Origin: Minisyncoccota bacterium | GTDB taxonomy: Bacteria; Patescibacteriota; Minisyncoccia; Minisyncoccales; Minisyncoccaceae | Length of the DNA stretch: 33,017 nt | Assembly (NCBI GenBank): GCA_028717005.1 | Contig: JAQUOQ010000002.1 | Location: forward strand, 1-33,017 | Direction: 5' to 3' | Shown here: positions 7,021-15,544 of the stretch, in pieces | How positions within the stretch are numbered: position 1 is the stretch's first letter | Layout: the number at the start of each line of letters is the position of its first letter | Position numbers and translations under genes: made by a program | Notes under the pieces: generated by a model | Told to the model about the DNA's origin: nothing | Database searches by the model: none | Seen by the model: the letters and a program-made list of their open reading frames with translations, nothing else

Positions 7021-9138
7021 CGCCGCCTTGACTACCGATTTTACTTTAAACTCTTTCCTGTCCTTGAATTCCTGCTGCTTGCCCTCGTTCCATTGGGACA
7101 CCGGCCTCAGATAGCCGACAACTCGGGAATAAACCTCGCAAGGCTGTTCAATGGCGCATTTCGGGCAGGTAAAGTGCTTCCCTGCAATATAACCATGCGT
7201 GGGATAAATGGAAAATGTAGGCGTAATCGTTATATACGGCAAGCGGTGTTTCTCGAATATTTTTTTAACTAAAGTTTTAACCGTATCAATATCGGAAATT
7301 TCCTCGCCGATAAAAAGATGCTCTACCGTGCCTCCGGTATATTTGCACTGCAGTTCATCCTGAAGCTTAAGCTCTTCAAACACATCATCGGTAAAAGCCA
7401 CCGGCAATTGGGTTGAGTTGGTGTAATAAGGCACTTTTTTGGTCCCGGCAGCTATAATTTCCGGATATAGCTTTTTGTCTTTCTGGGCCAGCCTGTAGGC
7501 GGTTGATTCCGCAGGCGTGGCCTCAAGGTTATAAATATTTCCGGTCTCCGCTTGATATTTAACGAGGCGTTCCCGCATAAAATCCATTACTTCCAAGGTC
7601 AGCGCCTTTCCTTTTTTCTTTCCAACCCCTTCGCCGATAAAATTAAGCAAAGCTTCGTTCATTCCCACCAAGCCGATGGTTGAAAAATGATTGGCGAAAT
7701 ACTGCCCTTTCGCTTTCTTAACACTCTCTAAATAATATTTTGAATAAGGATACAGTCCCTTGCTCGTAAAATCTTCGATGGTTTTCCTCTTAATCTCAAG
7801 GCTTTCTTTGGCGATGTCCATTACCTTGGAAAGCCTGTCCAAAAACTCTTTTTTGGTTTTGGATAGATAGCCGATTCTCGGCAGGTTAATGGTCACAACG
7901 CCAATACTTCCGGTAAGTGATCCTGAACCGAACAAGCCTCCCCCTCCCCGGTTGCTTAACTCCGACAAGTCAAGCCTAAGCCGGCAGCACATGGACCGCA
8001 CGTCTTCCGGCTTCATATCCGAACTAAGGTAATTCGCAAAATAATTTATTCCGTATTTAGCCGAAGCCTCAAACAAAGGATCAAGAGCGGGATCGTCCCA
8101 GGGAAAATCCGAGGTAATATTTATCGTCGGAATCGGGAAGGAAAACGGCCGGCCGCTCCTGTCCCCCCTTATCATCGCAGTATAAAAAGCTTTGACCAGC
8201 ATTTTCATTTCTTCCCCGAATTCGCCGTAAACTTCTTTCTGCGGCATGCCGCCGATAATAACAGGCTGGCTGGCAAAAACCGGAGAAGGTTTTAAATCCA
8301 AAGTGATGTTAGTAAACGGGCACTGAAAGCCGACTCTGGTAGGAACGGCCATATTGTACAAAAATTCCTGAATAGCCTGTTCCACCTGGGCATAACTCAG
8401 ATTATCGTAGCGGATGAACGGCGCCAAAAGAGTGTCAAAATTGGAAAACGAAACAGCTCCGGCGGCTTCTCCTTGCAAAGTGTACATAAAATTAACAACC
8501 TGGCCCAGAGCGGACCGGAAATGTTTTGGAGGCGATGACTCTACCTTGCCCATTACCCCTCCGAAACCCCGCAATAACAAATCATATAAATCCCAGCCCA
8601 CGCAATAGCAAGACAGGGTATCTAAATTGTGGATATGAACGTCTCCGGATTCGTTGGCTTCCCGAACTTCTTTGGGATAAATTTTGTTCAGCCAATATTT
8701 TTTTACAATATAGGAAACGCCATAATGGTTAAGCCCTTGCAGGGAAAAAGTCATATTGGAGTTTTCCTGGACCTCCCAGTCCATTTTCTCCAGATAATCA
8801 TCCACGCGGTCTACAGCCTCTTCGCTAATTGATTGGGCTTCCCTGATTTTCCTCCGCTGCTCCCTGTAAAGAATAAAAGCTTTCGCCGGCTCAACCTCCC
8901 CCTCCAAAATCAAAACCTCCTCGATAATGTCCTGGATTTGTTCAACTGTCGGTATTTCCCCGGGTTTGAAACGGCGCTGCAAAATATTAACTATTTTGGC
9001 GGAAATTTTCTTGGTTTTTTCCCCGTTTCCTTTTTTCGTGGCCGTAATGGCTTTAAAAACAGCATTGGTAATCTTGTCCGGGTTGAAATCAACTATATCG
9101 CCGTTTCTTTTTCTGACGTTTGTAATTATATTAGCCAT
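7012..9138 (-). CDS. nrdD: Anaerobic (class III) ribonucleoside-triphosphate reductase
   Basis: 708 aa; N-terminal ATP-cone (KRNGDIVDFNPDKITNAVFKAI), HIHNLDTLSCYCVGWDL, VRSMCCRLRLDL, C-terminal CPKC and glycyl-radical RVVGYLRPVSQWN. Confidence 0.97.
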   Translation of the reverse strand: MANIITNVRKRNGDIVDFNPDKITNAVFKAITATKKGNGEKTKKISAKIVNILQRRFKPGEIPTVEQIQDIIEEVLILEGEVEPAKAFILYREQRRKIREAQSISEEAVDRVDDYLEKMDWEVQENSNMTFSLQGLNHYGVSYIVKKYWLNKIYPKEVREANESGDVHIHNLDTLSCYCVGWDLYDLLLRGFGGVMGKVESSPPKHFRSALGQVVNFMYTLQGEAAGAVSFSNFDTLLAPFIRYDNLSYAQVEQAIQEFLYNMAVPTRVGFQCPFTNITLDLKPSPVFASQPVIIGGMPQKEVYGEFGEEMKMLVKAFYTAMIRGDRSGRPFSFPIPTINITSDFPWDDPALDPLFEASAKYGINYFANYLSSDMKPEDVRSMCCRLRLDLSELSNRGGGGLFGSGSLTGSIGVVTINLPRIGYLSKTKKEFLDRLSKVMDIAKESLEIKRKTIEDFTSKGLYPYSKYYLESVKKAKGQYFANHFSTIGLVGMNEALLNFIGEGVGKKKGKALTLEVMDFMRERLVKYQAETGNIYNLEATPAESTAYRLAQKDKKLYPEIIAAGTKKVPYYTNSTQLPVAFTDDVFEELKLQDELQCKYTGGTVEHLFIGEEISDIDTVKTLVKKIFEKHRLPYITITPTFSIYPTHGYIAGKHFTCPKCAIEQPCEVYSRVVGYLRPVSQWNEGKQQEFKDRKEFKVKSVVKAAKN

Positions 9139-9250
9139 GGTATTTTCTGTCTAATCCTCTTAAAGAAGCTGTCATCTGACAAAATCAAGGAAGATTTAAT
9201 TATAATTTATTATTTTGGATTAAAATTTAATAGTTAGCATTAATGGCGCC

Positions 9251-10183
9251 TCAGGCTGATCCGGTTGCGATAATTGTTATCCTTATCTCGTCTTTTTTCA
9301 GCGATTTATCGAAGCACGCCCCGAAAATTATTTTTGCCCCAGCCGGAACCCTTTTCCTTATCGTATCGGCTATTTTTTTAATTTCCGAGAGGTAAAGATT
9401 ACTTGTTCCGGAAGAAACGTTTATCAGCAGTCCTGTCGTTTTTTCCAGCGAAAAGCTGTTAATCGGCGAATAAATCGCCTGGTCTATGGCTTTGTTCATC
9501 CTGTCTTTGCCCTCCGCCCGGCCGATTCCGAAATAAGCGATTCCGCCTTTTTTCAAAACCTCTTTGATGTCTGCGAAATCCAGATTCAGTATTCCGGGAT
9601 TTAAAATAACATTGCTTATGCCCTCCACCGCTTCCTTCAGCAGTTCGTCGCATTTGGCAAAAGCCGTTTCCACGGACGATTTAGGGGGCACCAAATCTAC
9701 AAGCTTATCATTGGGAATAACTACCACCGTATCAATCGATTTTTTAATTTCCTCAAGGCTGTTTAAGGCTATTCTTTTTCTTTTTTTCCCTTCAAAAGCA
9801 AACGGCAAGGTTATTACTCCGATGGTCAAAACTCCGCCTTTCTTCGCCAAATCCGCTATTATCGGCGCGGCTCCGGAGCCCGTTCCTCCGCCCAGTCCGG
9901 CTGTCAAAAAAATTATATCCGCTCCGGCCAAAACATCTTCAATTTCTTTGGCATTTTCTTTGGCGGATAATTTACCCAGCTCCGGGTTCATCCCGGCGCC
10001 CAGCCCTTTTGTCGCCTGCTTGCCGATCCTTAATTTTAAATGCGCATTTTTCTTTTTCAAATCCTGCGCGTCCGTATTTACGCTTATCAGTTCCACATTT
10101 TTGATATTCGCCTGCATCAGCCTCGAAATAGTATTGCATCCCGATCCGCCCACCCCGATTACTTTTATTTTTGTCGAAGTCAT
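9251..10183 (-). CDS. ftsZ: Cell division GTPase FtsZ, lacking a C-terminal linker/peptide
   Basis: 310 aa; IKVIGVGGSGCNTISRL, FLTAGLGGGTGSGAAPIIA (tubulin signature), T7 loop NLDFADIKEVL, ends IRITIIATGSA*. Confidence 0.95.
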   Translation of the reverse strand: MTSTKIKVIGVGGSGCNTISRLMQANIKNVELISVNTDAQDLKKKNAHLKLRIGKQATKGLGAGMNPELGKLSAKENAKEIEDVLAGADIIFLTAGLGGGTGSGAAPIIADLAKKGGVLTIGVITLPFAFEGKKRKRIALNSLEEIKKSIDTVVVIPNDKLVDLVPPKSSVETAFAKCDELLKEAVEGISNVILNPGILNLDFADIKEVLKKGGIAYFGIGRAEGKDRMNKAIDQAIYSPINSFSLEKTTGLLINVSSGTSNLYLSEIKKIADTIRKRVPAGAKIIFGACFDKSLKKDEIRITIIATGSA

Positions 10184-10189
10184 TATTTT

Positions 10190-11536
10190 TTAGGGAATAA
10201 GATTCTTTAAGAAGCCTGTAATCTTTCCGGCTATTTTTGCCAGAAATCCTTCGGCCCCATCGTTGTCAAATTGGGAATCATTATAATCGTCATCCATAAT
10301 CAGCCCGCACGCGGTTGCCAACGAAGGGTCCCTCATTTGCTCGGTAAAGCCTTTTGGATATCCGATTCGGCATGGCAGGTTAAATTCTTTTTTAGCCAAA
10401 TCAACTATTCCGGGCAATTTTGCTCCGCCACCCGTCAAAACAATTCCGCCTGGCAGCAAACCCTGCTTGCTTGCTTTTTTAATTTCCGCTTGTATTAAAT
10501 CGAATATCTCCCCTACTCGCGCGTCAATTATCTTGCGCAAATCTTTTTCAGAAAAAGAAAAAAAATTTTTCTTCTCTTTTTTTTGCTTGTTCTTGCCTTT
10601 CAGTTTTATTTCCTTTTTTTCTCCGTTTACTTCAAAAAAATTATCTGCCGGATCCTTCGCATCTTCGTAATTATTATCCAGATTGATTTCCAGCCTTTTC
10701 GTCCGAGGCTTTGTGCCGCTTCCGGAGCAGGAACCGAATTCTTTTTTTATTTTTTCGGCGATTTCTATTTCGGTTTTAAAGCCTATGGCGATATCGTTGG
10801 TGATATTAGCGGAGCCCACAGGGAAAACAGATAAATTAAGGAGTCTTCCTTCTTCAAAAATAGCGACGCTGGATGTGCCGGCGCCGATATTAACGAGCGC
10901 CACGCCCAGCTCCTTTTGGGAGGGCGTCAGCACAGACCTTGCGTCAGCTATGGGTGAAGGAACGATATTGTCAGGAGAAAGCTCAATTCCCGAAGCCGCC
11001 GCCACTTCAATCAAATTATCAATATCAGAGGAAAAAGCGGACAATAAAAAGGCTTCCAGCTCCAATCTGGTGCCGTGGAGGTTTAAAGGCTCTTTTATTT
11101 CCCTTTCCCCGTCCAGAATCCATTCTCTCGGAAAAATGTCCAAAATTTCCCTATTGCTTGTTTGTAAATTTACGGCCTTGGTTCCCTGAAAAATCCTGTC
11201 GATATCTTCCTGTGAAACCTTCTGGTCAGCCCGGCCAACCAGAATAAGGCCGCGGCTCGGAATAAGCTGAAGCTTATTACCGTTAATATTCATAAATAAT
11301 TCCATTCTGCTCGTTTTTTGGTTATGCATTTTTTCGGCTCTCTCTAATAAGTCCTGTAGGCGTTTTGATACTTCGGCAATGCTGTTTATCCTTCCTTTCT
11401 GTACACCGAACGATTCCACTCTGTCAGAAAAAATTATTTCGCTTATTTTACCGCTTTCAGCGTCTTTTCTCGCGGCTAAAATCTTAATCGTGTCTGTGCC
11501 GATGTCTATTCCGGTGACGATCTGAGTTTTAGCCAT
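10190..11536 (-). CDS. ftsA: Cell division protein FtsA
   Basis: 448 aa; actin-like TGIDIGTDTIKILAA, VNIGAGTSSVAIFEEG, GGIVLTGGGAKLPGI; C-terminal amphipathic stretch FLAKIAGKITGFLKNLIP. Confidence 0.95.
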   Translation of the reverse strand: MAKTQIVTGIDIGTDTIKILAARKDAESGKISEIIFSDRVESFGVQKGRINSIAEVSKRLQDLLERAEKMHNQKTSRMELFMNINGNKLQLIPSRGLILVGRADQKVSQEDIDRIFQGTKAVNLQTSNREILDIFPREWILDGEREIKEPLNLHGTRLELEAFLLSAFSSDIDNLIEVAAASGIELSPDNIVPSPIADARSVLTPSQKELGVALVNIGAGTSSVAIFEEGRLLNLSVFPVGSANITNDIAIGFKTEIEIAEKIKKEFGSCSGSGTKPRTKRLEINLDNNYEDAKDPADNFFEVNGEKKEIKLKGKNKQKKEKKNFFSFSEKDLRKIIDARVGEIFDLIQAEIKKASKQGLLPGGIVLTGGGAKLPGIVDLAKKEFNLPCRIGYPKGFTEQMRDPSLATACGLIMDDDYNDSQFDNDGAEGFLAKIAGKITGFLKNLIP

Positions 11537-11583
11537 AATTTTTAATTTATTATTATTAAATTTTTCTATTTTTTAGTTCAACA

Positions 11584-11640
11584 AAAATCGCCTCCGTCCG
11601 CCTGTTTTAGGGCAAGCAGCGAATATGGGCGAAAAAATTC
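11584..11640 (-). terminator. Putative intrinsic terminator / stem-loop between ybeY and ftsA
   Basis: Minus strand TTTTTCGCCC...GGAGGCGATTTTTG with an inner GCC/GGC stem; follows the ybeY stop. Confidence 0.4.
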
Positions 11641-11649
11641 TGTTTGTTT

Positions 11650-12129
11650 TTAAAAACGCAACTGCGACAAAAAATTTTCCTGCTCCGCGAACATTTCTTC
11701 CGCGCCTTTTTTATTTTTTTCGTGGTCAAAACCCAAAAGGTGCAGCAAACCGTGTACCAATACCCTGCTTAATTCTTTTTTAAATGGCTCTTTCCCTTTC
11801 TCGGAGTTTTTCATAACCTCCTCCGGACAGATAACTACTTCGGGAACGGAAAAATCTGCTTCTTTTTTTAACGATCGGCCGATTCGGCCGAAGGAAAGCA
11901 CATCAGTCGGCTTATTCTCTCCCCTATATTTTTTGTTAAGCTTCTTTATCTCATCCGGATCAACCAAAGCAATCGACAAATCTACTCCGTTTGGAATTTT
12001 TTGTTCCGACAGAAATTTTTTCGCTGTTGATTTCAGAAAAGCCGCTTTTATATCCCCATACCCTTTCGCCGAATTGTTAACTTCGATCATTTTTAATACT
12101 ATTTTACTAAATATAAAATTTTTAGGCAA
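11650..12129 (-). CDS. ybeY: Endoribonuclease YbeY (rRNA maturation)
   Basis: 159 aa; HGLLHLLGFDHEKNKKGAEEMFAEQE (H3xH5xH-type metal site) and LNKKYRGENKPTDVLSF. True start may be the internal Met at 12090 (MIEVNNS...). Confidence 0.93.
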   Translation of the reverse strand: MPKNFIFSKIVLKMIEVNNSAKGYGDIKAAFLKSTAKKFLSEQKIPNGVDLSIALVDPDEIKKLNKKYRGENKPTDVLSFGRIGRSLKKEADFSVPEVVICPEEVMKNSEKGKEPFKKELSRVLVHGLLHLLGFDHEKNKKGAEEMFAEQENFLSQLRF

Positions 12130-12230
12130 GTTTACAAAAAGGGCAAAGAGTTTTTAATCTTAGGACCGGAAAATCAACCGGTTTTTAATTGTTTCTTTAA
12201 CTATATTTTACTCCAATTGGCCTAAAAATA

Positions 12231-12254
12231 CAAAAGCCGCCCAAATAGGGCGGC
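12231..12254 (-). terminator. Intrinsic terminator after the yqeY-like gene
   Basis: Minus strand AGCCGCCCTATTTGGGCGGCTTTTGT; 8-bp perfect stem plus T-rich tail. Confidence 0.75.
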
Positions 12255-12278
12255 TAATTGCGCTTAAACAAGCGCCTG

Positions 12279-12779
12279 TTAGTTTATGTTCATCTCTTCT
12301 TTAACGATTTTGCTCACTAAAAATCCGTCTGCCCTCCCTCTTGTCTTCGGGACAAGCTCTTTCATTACCGCTCCGAATCCCTGCGGCCCTTCCGGTTTGA
12401 CTTTCGCGATTGCTTCCTTTACCGCCAGCCGTATTTCTTCCTCGCTCATTTCCGGCGGCAGATATTTTTTTATAATTTCTATTTCCTCTTTTTCTTTTTC
12501 CGCCAAATCGTTTCTTCCTCCTTTTTCAAAACTGGCTACGCTGTCTCTTCTTTTTTTCATTTCGCTTGCCAAAACTTCTTTAGTCTCTTCGTCCGCCAGC
12601 TCTTCTTGTTCGTCCAGTTCCGTTTCGGATAAAAGCGGGTACTTCGCCGCGATATGCAGCCTTTTGTCTTTTTGCTTATTAACGATGGCGGCGATAAGCA
12701 TCCTTAAAACGGAAACCGTCATTTCGTTTCTCTCTTTTTGCGCGGAAACCAAATCTTTTTTAATTTCCTCAGTTAACAT
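12279..12779 (-). CDS. GatB/YqeY domain-containing protein
   Basis: 166 aa; KKDLVSAQKERNEMTVSVLRMLIAAI...EIIKKYLPPEMSEEEIRLAVKEAI...GFGAVMKELVPKTRGRADG. Confidence 0.93.
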   Translation of the reverse strand: MLTEEIKKDLVSAQKERNEMTVSVLRMLIAAIVNKQKDKRLHIAAKYPLLSETELDEQEELADEETKEVLASEMKKRRDSVASFEKGGRNDLAEKEKEEIEIIKKYLPPEMSEEEIRLAVKEAIAKVKPEGPQGFGAVMKELVPKTRGRADGFLVSKIVKEEMNIN

Positions 12780-12788
12780 AAGCTTTTG

Positions 12789-12998
12789 TTATGACTTTCC
12801 TAATTTTTTTAGTCTTTGAAACTCCTTCTTTTTTTCTTCTCTCAGCAAAGCAGCTCGCTGCCTCAGGTTTTTGCTTTTCAACCTTTCGGAAAATCTTCTT
12901 TTCCGCGCTTCGATCAAAACGCCGCTTTTCTGGATAGCTTTCGTAAAACGGTAAACCAACGATTGGGAAGTTTCTCTCTGTTGTTTTTGTACTTTCAT
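12789..12998 (-). CDS. rpsU: Ribosomal protein bS21
   Basis: 69 aa; SQSLVYRFTKAIQKSGVLIEARKRRFSER...RAALLREEKKKEFQRLKKL; adjacent to yqeY-like gene, a common pairing. Confidence 0.9.
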   Translation of the reverse strand: MKVQKQQRETSQSLVYRFTKAIQKSGVLIEARKRRFSERLKSKNLRQRAALLREEKKKEFQRLKKLGKS

Positions 12999-13006
12999 CG
13001 TTTTGC

Positions 13007-14293
13007 TTAATTTTCTTTTAAACTTTTTTTAATTTCTTTTACTATTTCTTCTTGTTTTATTTCGGATTGCTTTCCGGTTTCCATATTCCGCAGTATTGCC
13101 AGGCCCTGAAGCGCCTCCTTCTGGCCGATAATAATGACGTTTTGGATGTTTAATTTATTGGCGCGCCCTAATTGGCTCTTTAACGAATCTTTGCTGAATG
13201 ATTCGGCTATTTTTATATTCGCTTTTCTCAGCTCATCTATAATCGCCAGGCTTCTCTTTTTGGCCAGCGGCCCTATCTGGGCCAGGAATATTTGCGGCGT
13301 TGACGGCTGCCTTGGTTTAAAATTCTTGGCCTTCATCAGGGCGATTATCCTTTCCACTCCGCCTGCCACTCCGCAGGCCGGAATATTTCCCCCGCCGAGC
13401 ATCTTTGCTAAATTATCATACCTTCCGCCTCCTGACAAGGAGCCCTGTCTTTCCTCCCCCGCGTCCGCCGGCTCTACTTCAAAAACAGTTTTTGAGTAAT
13501 AATCCAGCCCCCTTACCAAAAATGGATCCAATACGTAAGGAATTTTTAACTCTTCAAGGTATTCCAACACCTCTTTCAGGTGTCCTCGGCAGTCTTCGCA
13601 AAGAGAATCTATCATCTGCGGAGCTTCTTTCAGCAATTCTATACATTTTTCGTTTTTACAATCCAAAACCCGCAACGGGTTGGTTTTCGCCCTTTTCTGG
13701 CAATCTTTGCATAATGACAGTTTTTTTGATTTTAAAAAACGGTACAGCCATTTTTTATAAGCCGGGCGGCAAGCATCATCGCCTATGGAATTTATCCTAA
13801 CAATAACGTTGCCAAGCTTTAACTCCTCAAATATTCCGCAGAGAATCGAAATGAGCTGCGCGTCCGCAAGAGCGTCTTTTTCTCCCAGGATTTCCCCGCC
13901 AAACTGCCAGAACTGCCTGAAGCGTCCGGCTTGCGGCCTCTCATGGCGGAAGAATGGGCCGAAATACCAAAGCTTTACCGGTTGCGGCAAAGACTGGAAA
14001 CCGTGCTGGATGTATGCTCTCACTATTGAGGCTGTTCCTTCGGGCCGCAAGGCCAAAATATCTTTACCGCCCCTCGCCCGGAACGCGTACATTTCTTTTT
14101 CCACGATATCGGTGCATTGGCCGACTCCTTTATAAAAAATCTCCGCGCTTTCGAGAATCGGAGTGTCTATCTTCTTAAAATCGTAAAAACTGAAAACCTC
14201 TTTCGCCGCGGCGGCAACTGCATCGTAATACGGCTGATCCTCGGGCAAAATGTCATGCATTCCGGCCGGGCTTTGAAATTTTGGCTTACTCAT
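13007..14293 (-). CDS. hisS: Histidine--tRNA ligase
   Basis: 428 aa; class II motif 2 (FRHERPQAGRFRQFWQFGGEILG), LVRGLDYYSKTVFE, GGRYDNLAKMLGGG. Confidence 0.97.
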   Translation of the reverse strand: MSKPKFQSPAGMHDILPEDQPYYDAVAAAAKEVFSFYDFKKIDTPILESAEIFYKGVGQCTDIVEKEMYAFRARGGKDILALRPEGTASIVRAYIQHGFQSLPQPVKLWYFGPFFRHERPQAGRFRQFWQFGGEILGEKDALADAQLISILCGIFEELKLGNVIVRINSIGDDACRPAYKKWLYRFLKSKKLSLCKDCQKRAKTNPLRVLDCKNEKCIELLKEAPQMIDSLCEDCRGHLKEVLEYLEELKIPYVLDPFLVRGLDYYSKTVFEVEPADAGEERQGSLSGGGRYDNLAKMLGGGNIPACGVAGGVERIIALMKAKNFKPRQPSTPQIFLAQIGPLAKKRSLAIIDELRKANIKIAESFSKDSLKSQLGRANKLNIQNVIIIGQKEALQGLAILRNMETGKQSEIKQEEIVKEIKKSLKEN

Positions 14294-14312
14294 ATTTTCG
14301 CGGTAAATTTAT

Positions 14313-14888
14313 TTACTCTTTCACCAACGCCTCAAACGGAGACAGCCGGAAAACAATCTTGCCGACAATATTCTGCATCGGCACTACGCCCCAGGCCCGT
14401 GAATCATAAGAAGCATTGCGGTTATCACCCAAAACAAAATATTCATTTGCATTAAGGGTTGTGGGCGCCATATTAGCGCTGTTCCTCCAAGTCTCCTGGG
14501 TGATTAAAGGCAGATAAGATTCGTCTATCTTCCATGTATTTCCTTGGCTTGTGATAAAGACTTCGGCATTTTTAATCTCCACGGTTTCGCCGGGAAGGCC
14601 GATAATCCTTTTTATATATTTAACCGAAGGGTCTTTCGGGTATTTAAACACAATTACATCGCCCCGTTCCGGCTGGTGCAGCTTATAGGAAACTTCATCA
14701 ATTATAAGATAGTCCGAAGAATGGTAATTGGGCTCCATTGATTGGCCCCTGACCACAAAAGGCTGGAAAATCAAAAGCCTAACTGGTATTACTATTGCGA
14801 GAGCAATAAGGACCAGTTTTAGCGCGTCTAAACCGTAATTTATGGCTTTTTTTATTTCCATTGCTCCTATATAATACATTAAACTCAT
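14313..14888 (-). CDS. lepB: Signal peptidase I
   Basis: 191 aa; VRGQSMEPNYHSSDYLIID (catalytic Ser), YIKRIIGLPGETVEI (catalytic Lys), FVLGDNRNASYDSRAWGVV. An AGGAG precedes the internal ATG at 14861, the likelier start (MEIKKAINYG). Confidence 0.95.
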   Translation of the reverse strand: MSLMYYIGAMEIKKAINYGLDALKLVLIALAIVIPVRLLIFQPFVVRGQSMEPNYHSSDYLIIDEVSYKLHQPERGDVIVFKYPKDPSVKYIKRIIGLPGETVEIKNAEVFITSQGNTWKIDESYLPLITQETWRNSANMAPTTLNANEYFVLGDNRNASYDSRAWGVVPMQNIVGKIVFRLSPFEALVKE

Positions 14889-14939
14889 TTTTTTGGCAAG
14901 ATTCGTAAAAATCGCTATTTTCGCTGTTTTGCAATAATT

Positions 14940-14967
14940 TTGCCAATTCCCTTAAAAAAAGTATAAT
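14940..14967 (+). promoter_or_regulatory. Putative sigma70-type promoter for pth
   Basis: TTGCCA (14940-14945), 16-bp spacer, TATAAT (14962-14967), ATG at 14981. Confidence 0.6.
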
Positions 14968-14980
14968 AAAGTAGAGCTAT

Positions 14981-15544
14981 ATGATTTTAATAATCGGATT
15001 AGGCAATCCGGGAGAACAATACGAGAAAACAAGGCATAATACAGGTTTTATGCTTTTGGATGAATTAAAGGAGGCTTTGGGTTTCCCGGAATTCCGGCTG
15101 GCAAAAGAGCACAAGGCTTTGGTCAGCGCGGGCAAAGCCGACGGCGAAGACGTGCTTTTGGCAAAGCCCGAAACATATATGAACGAATCCGGAAAAGCGG
15201 CAAAAAGCCTGGCTTCTTATTTTAAAATAAAAACCGATAATATATATGTAGTCCATGACGAAGCTGATCTGCCCTTGGGCGAGTTTAAGATAAAGGAGGG
15301 CGGAACGGCAGGCGGACATAAAGGCGTGCAATCGATAATCGAAGCTTTGGGATCAAAAGATTTTATCCGTTTGCGCATCGGCATCGCTTCGGACGATCCC
15401 TCCTATTCCCTGCCGCTCCAAAAAGGCGAGGGGCTGGAATCGGTGGTGCTTAAAAATTTCAGCGTTGCCGAAAAAGAACTGCTTCTGGAAACTTTTGGCA
15501 AAGCCGTTCCCGCTATTATTTCAAAAATATTTATTGAAAAATAA
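14981..15544 (+). CDS. pth: Peptidyl-tRNA hydrolase
   Basis: 187 aa; IIGLGNPGEQYEKTRHNTGFMLLD, KPETYMNESGKA, HDEADLPLGEFKIKEGGTAGGHKGVQSI. Confidence 0.97.
   Translation: MILIIGLGNPGEQYEKTRHNTGFMLLDELKEALGFPEFRLAKEHKALVSAGKADGEDVLLAKPETYMNESGKAAKSLASYFKIKTDNIYVVHDEADLPLGEFKIKEGGTAGGHKGVQSIIEALGSKDFIRLRIGIASDDPSYSLPLQKGEGLESVVLKNFSVAEKELLLETFGKAVPAIISKIFIEK

Noticed and set aside
6516-7272. Two plus-strand ORFs (6516..6911 and 6994..7272) sharing KLFPVLEFLLLALVPL.HRPQIAD, which look like paralogues
   Set aside because: The shared stretch is only the antisense reading of the duplicated NrdD tail.
9139-9253. Frameshift hiding an FtsZ C-terminal peptide
   Set aside because: The in-frame continuation after the stop meets another stop within a few codons, with no CTP-like motif seen there; relatives would be needed to be certain.
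12164-12187. ACCGG...CCGGTTTTTA hairpin as a plus-strand terminator
   Set aside because: No plus-strand gene lies upstream; probably incidental.
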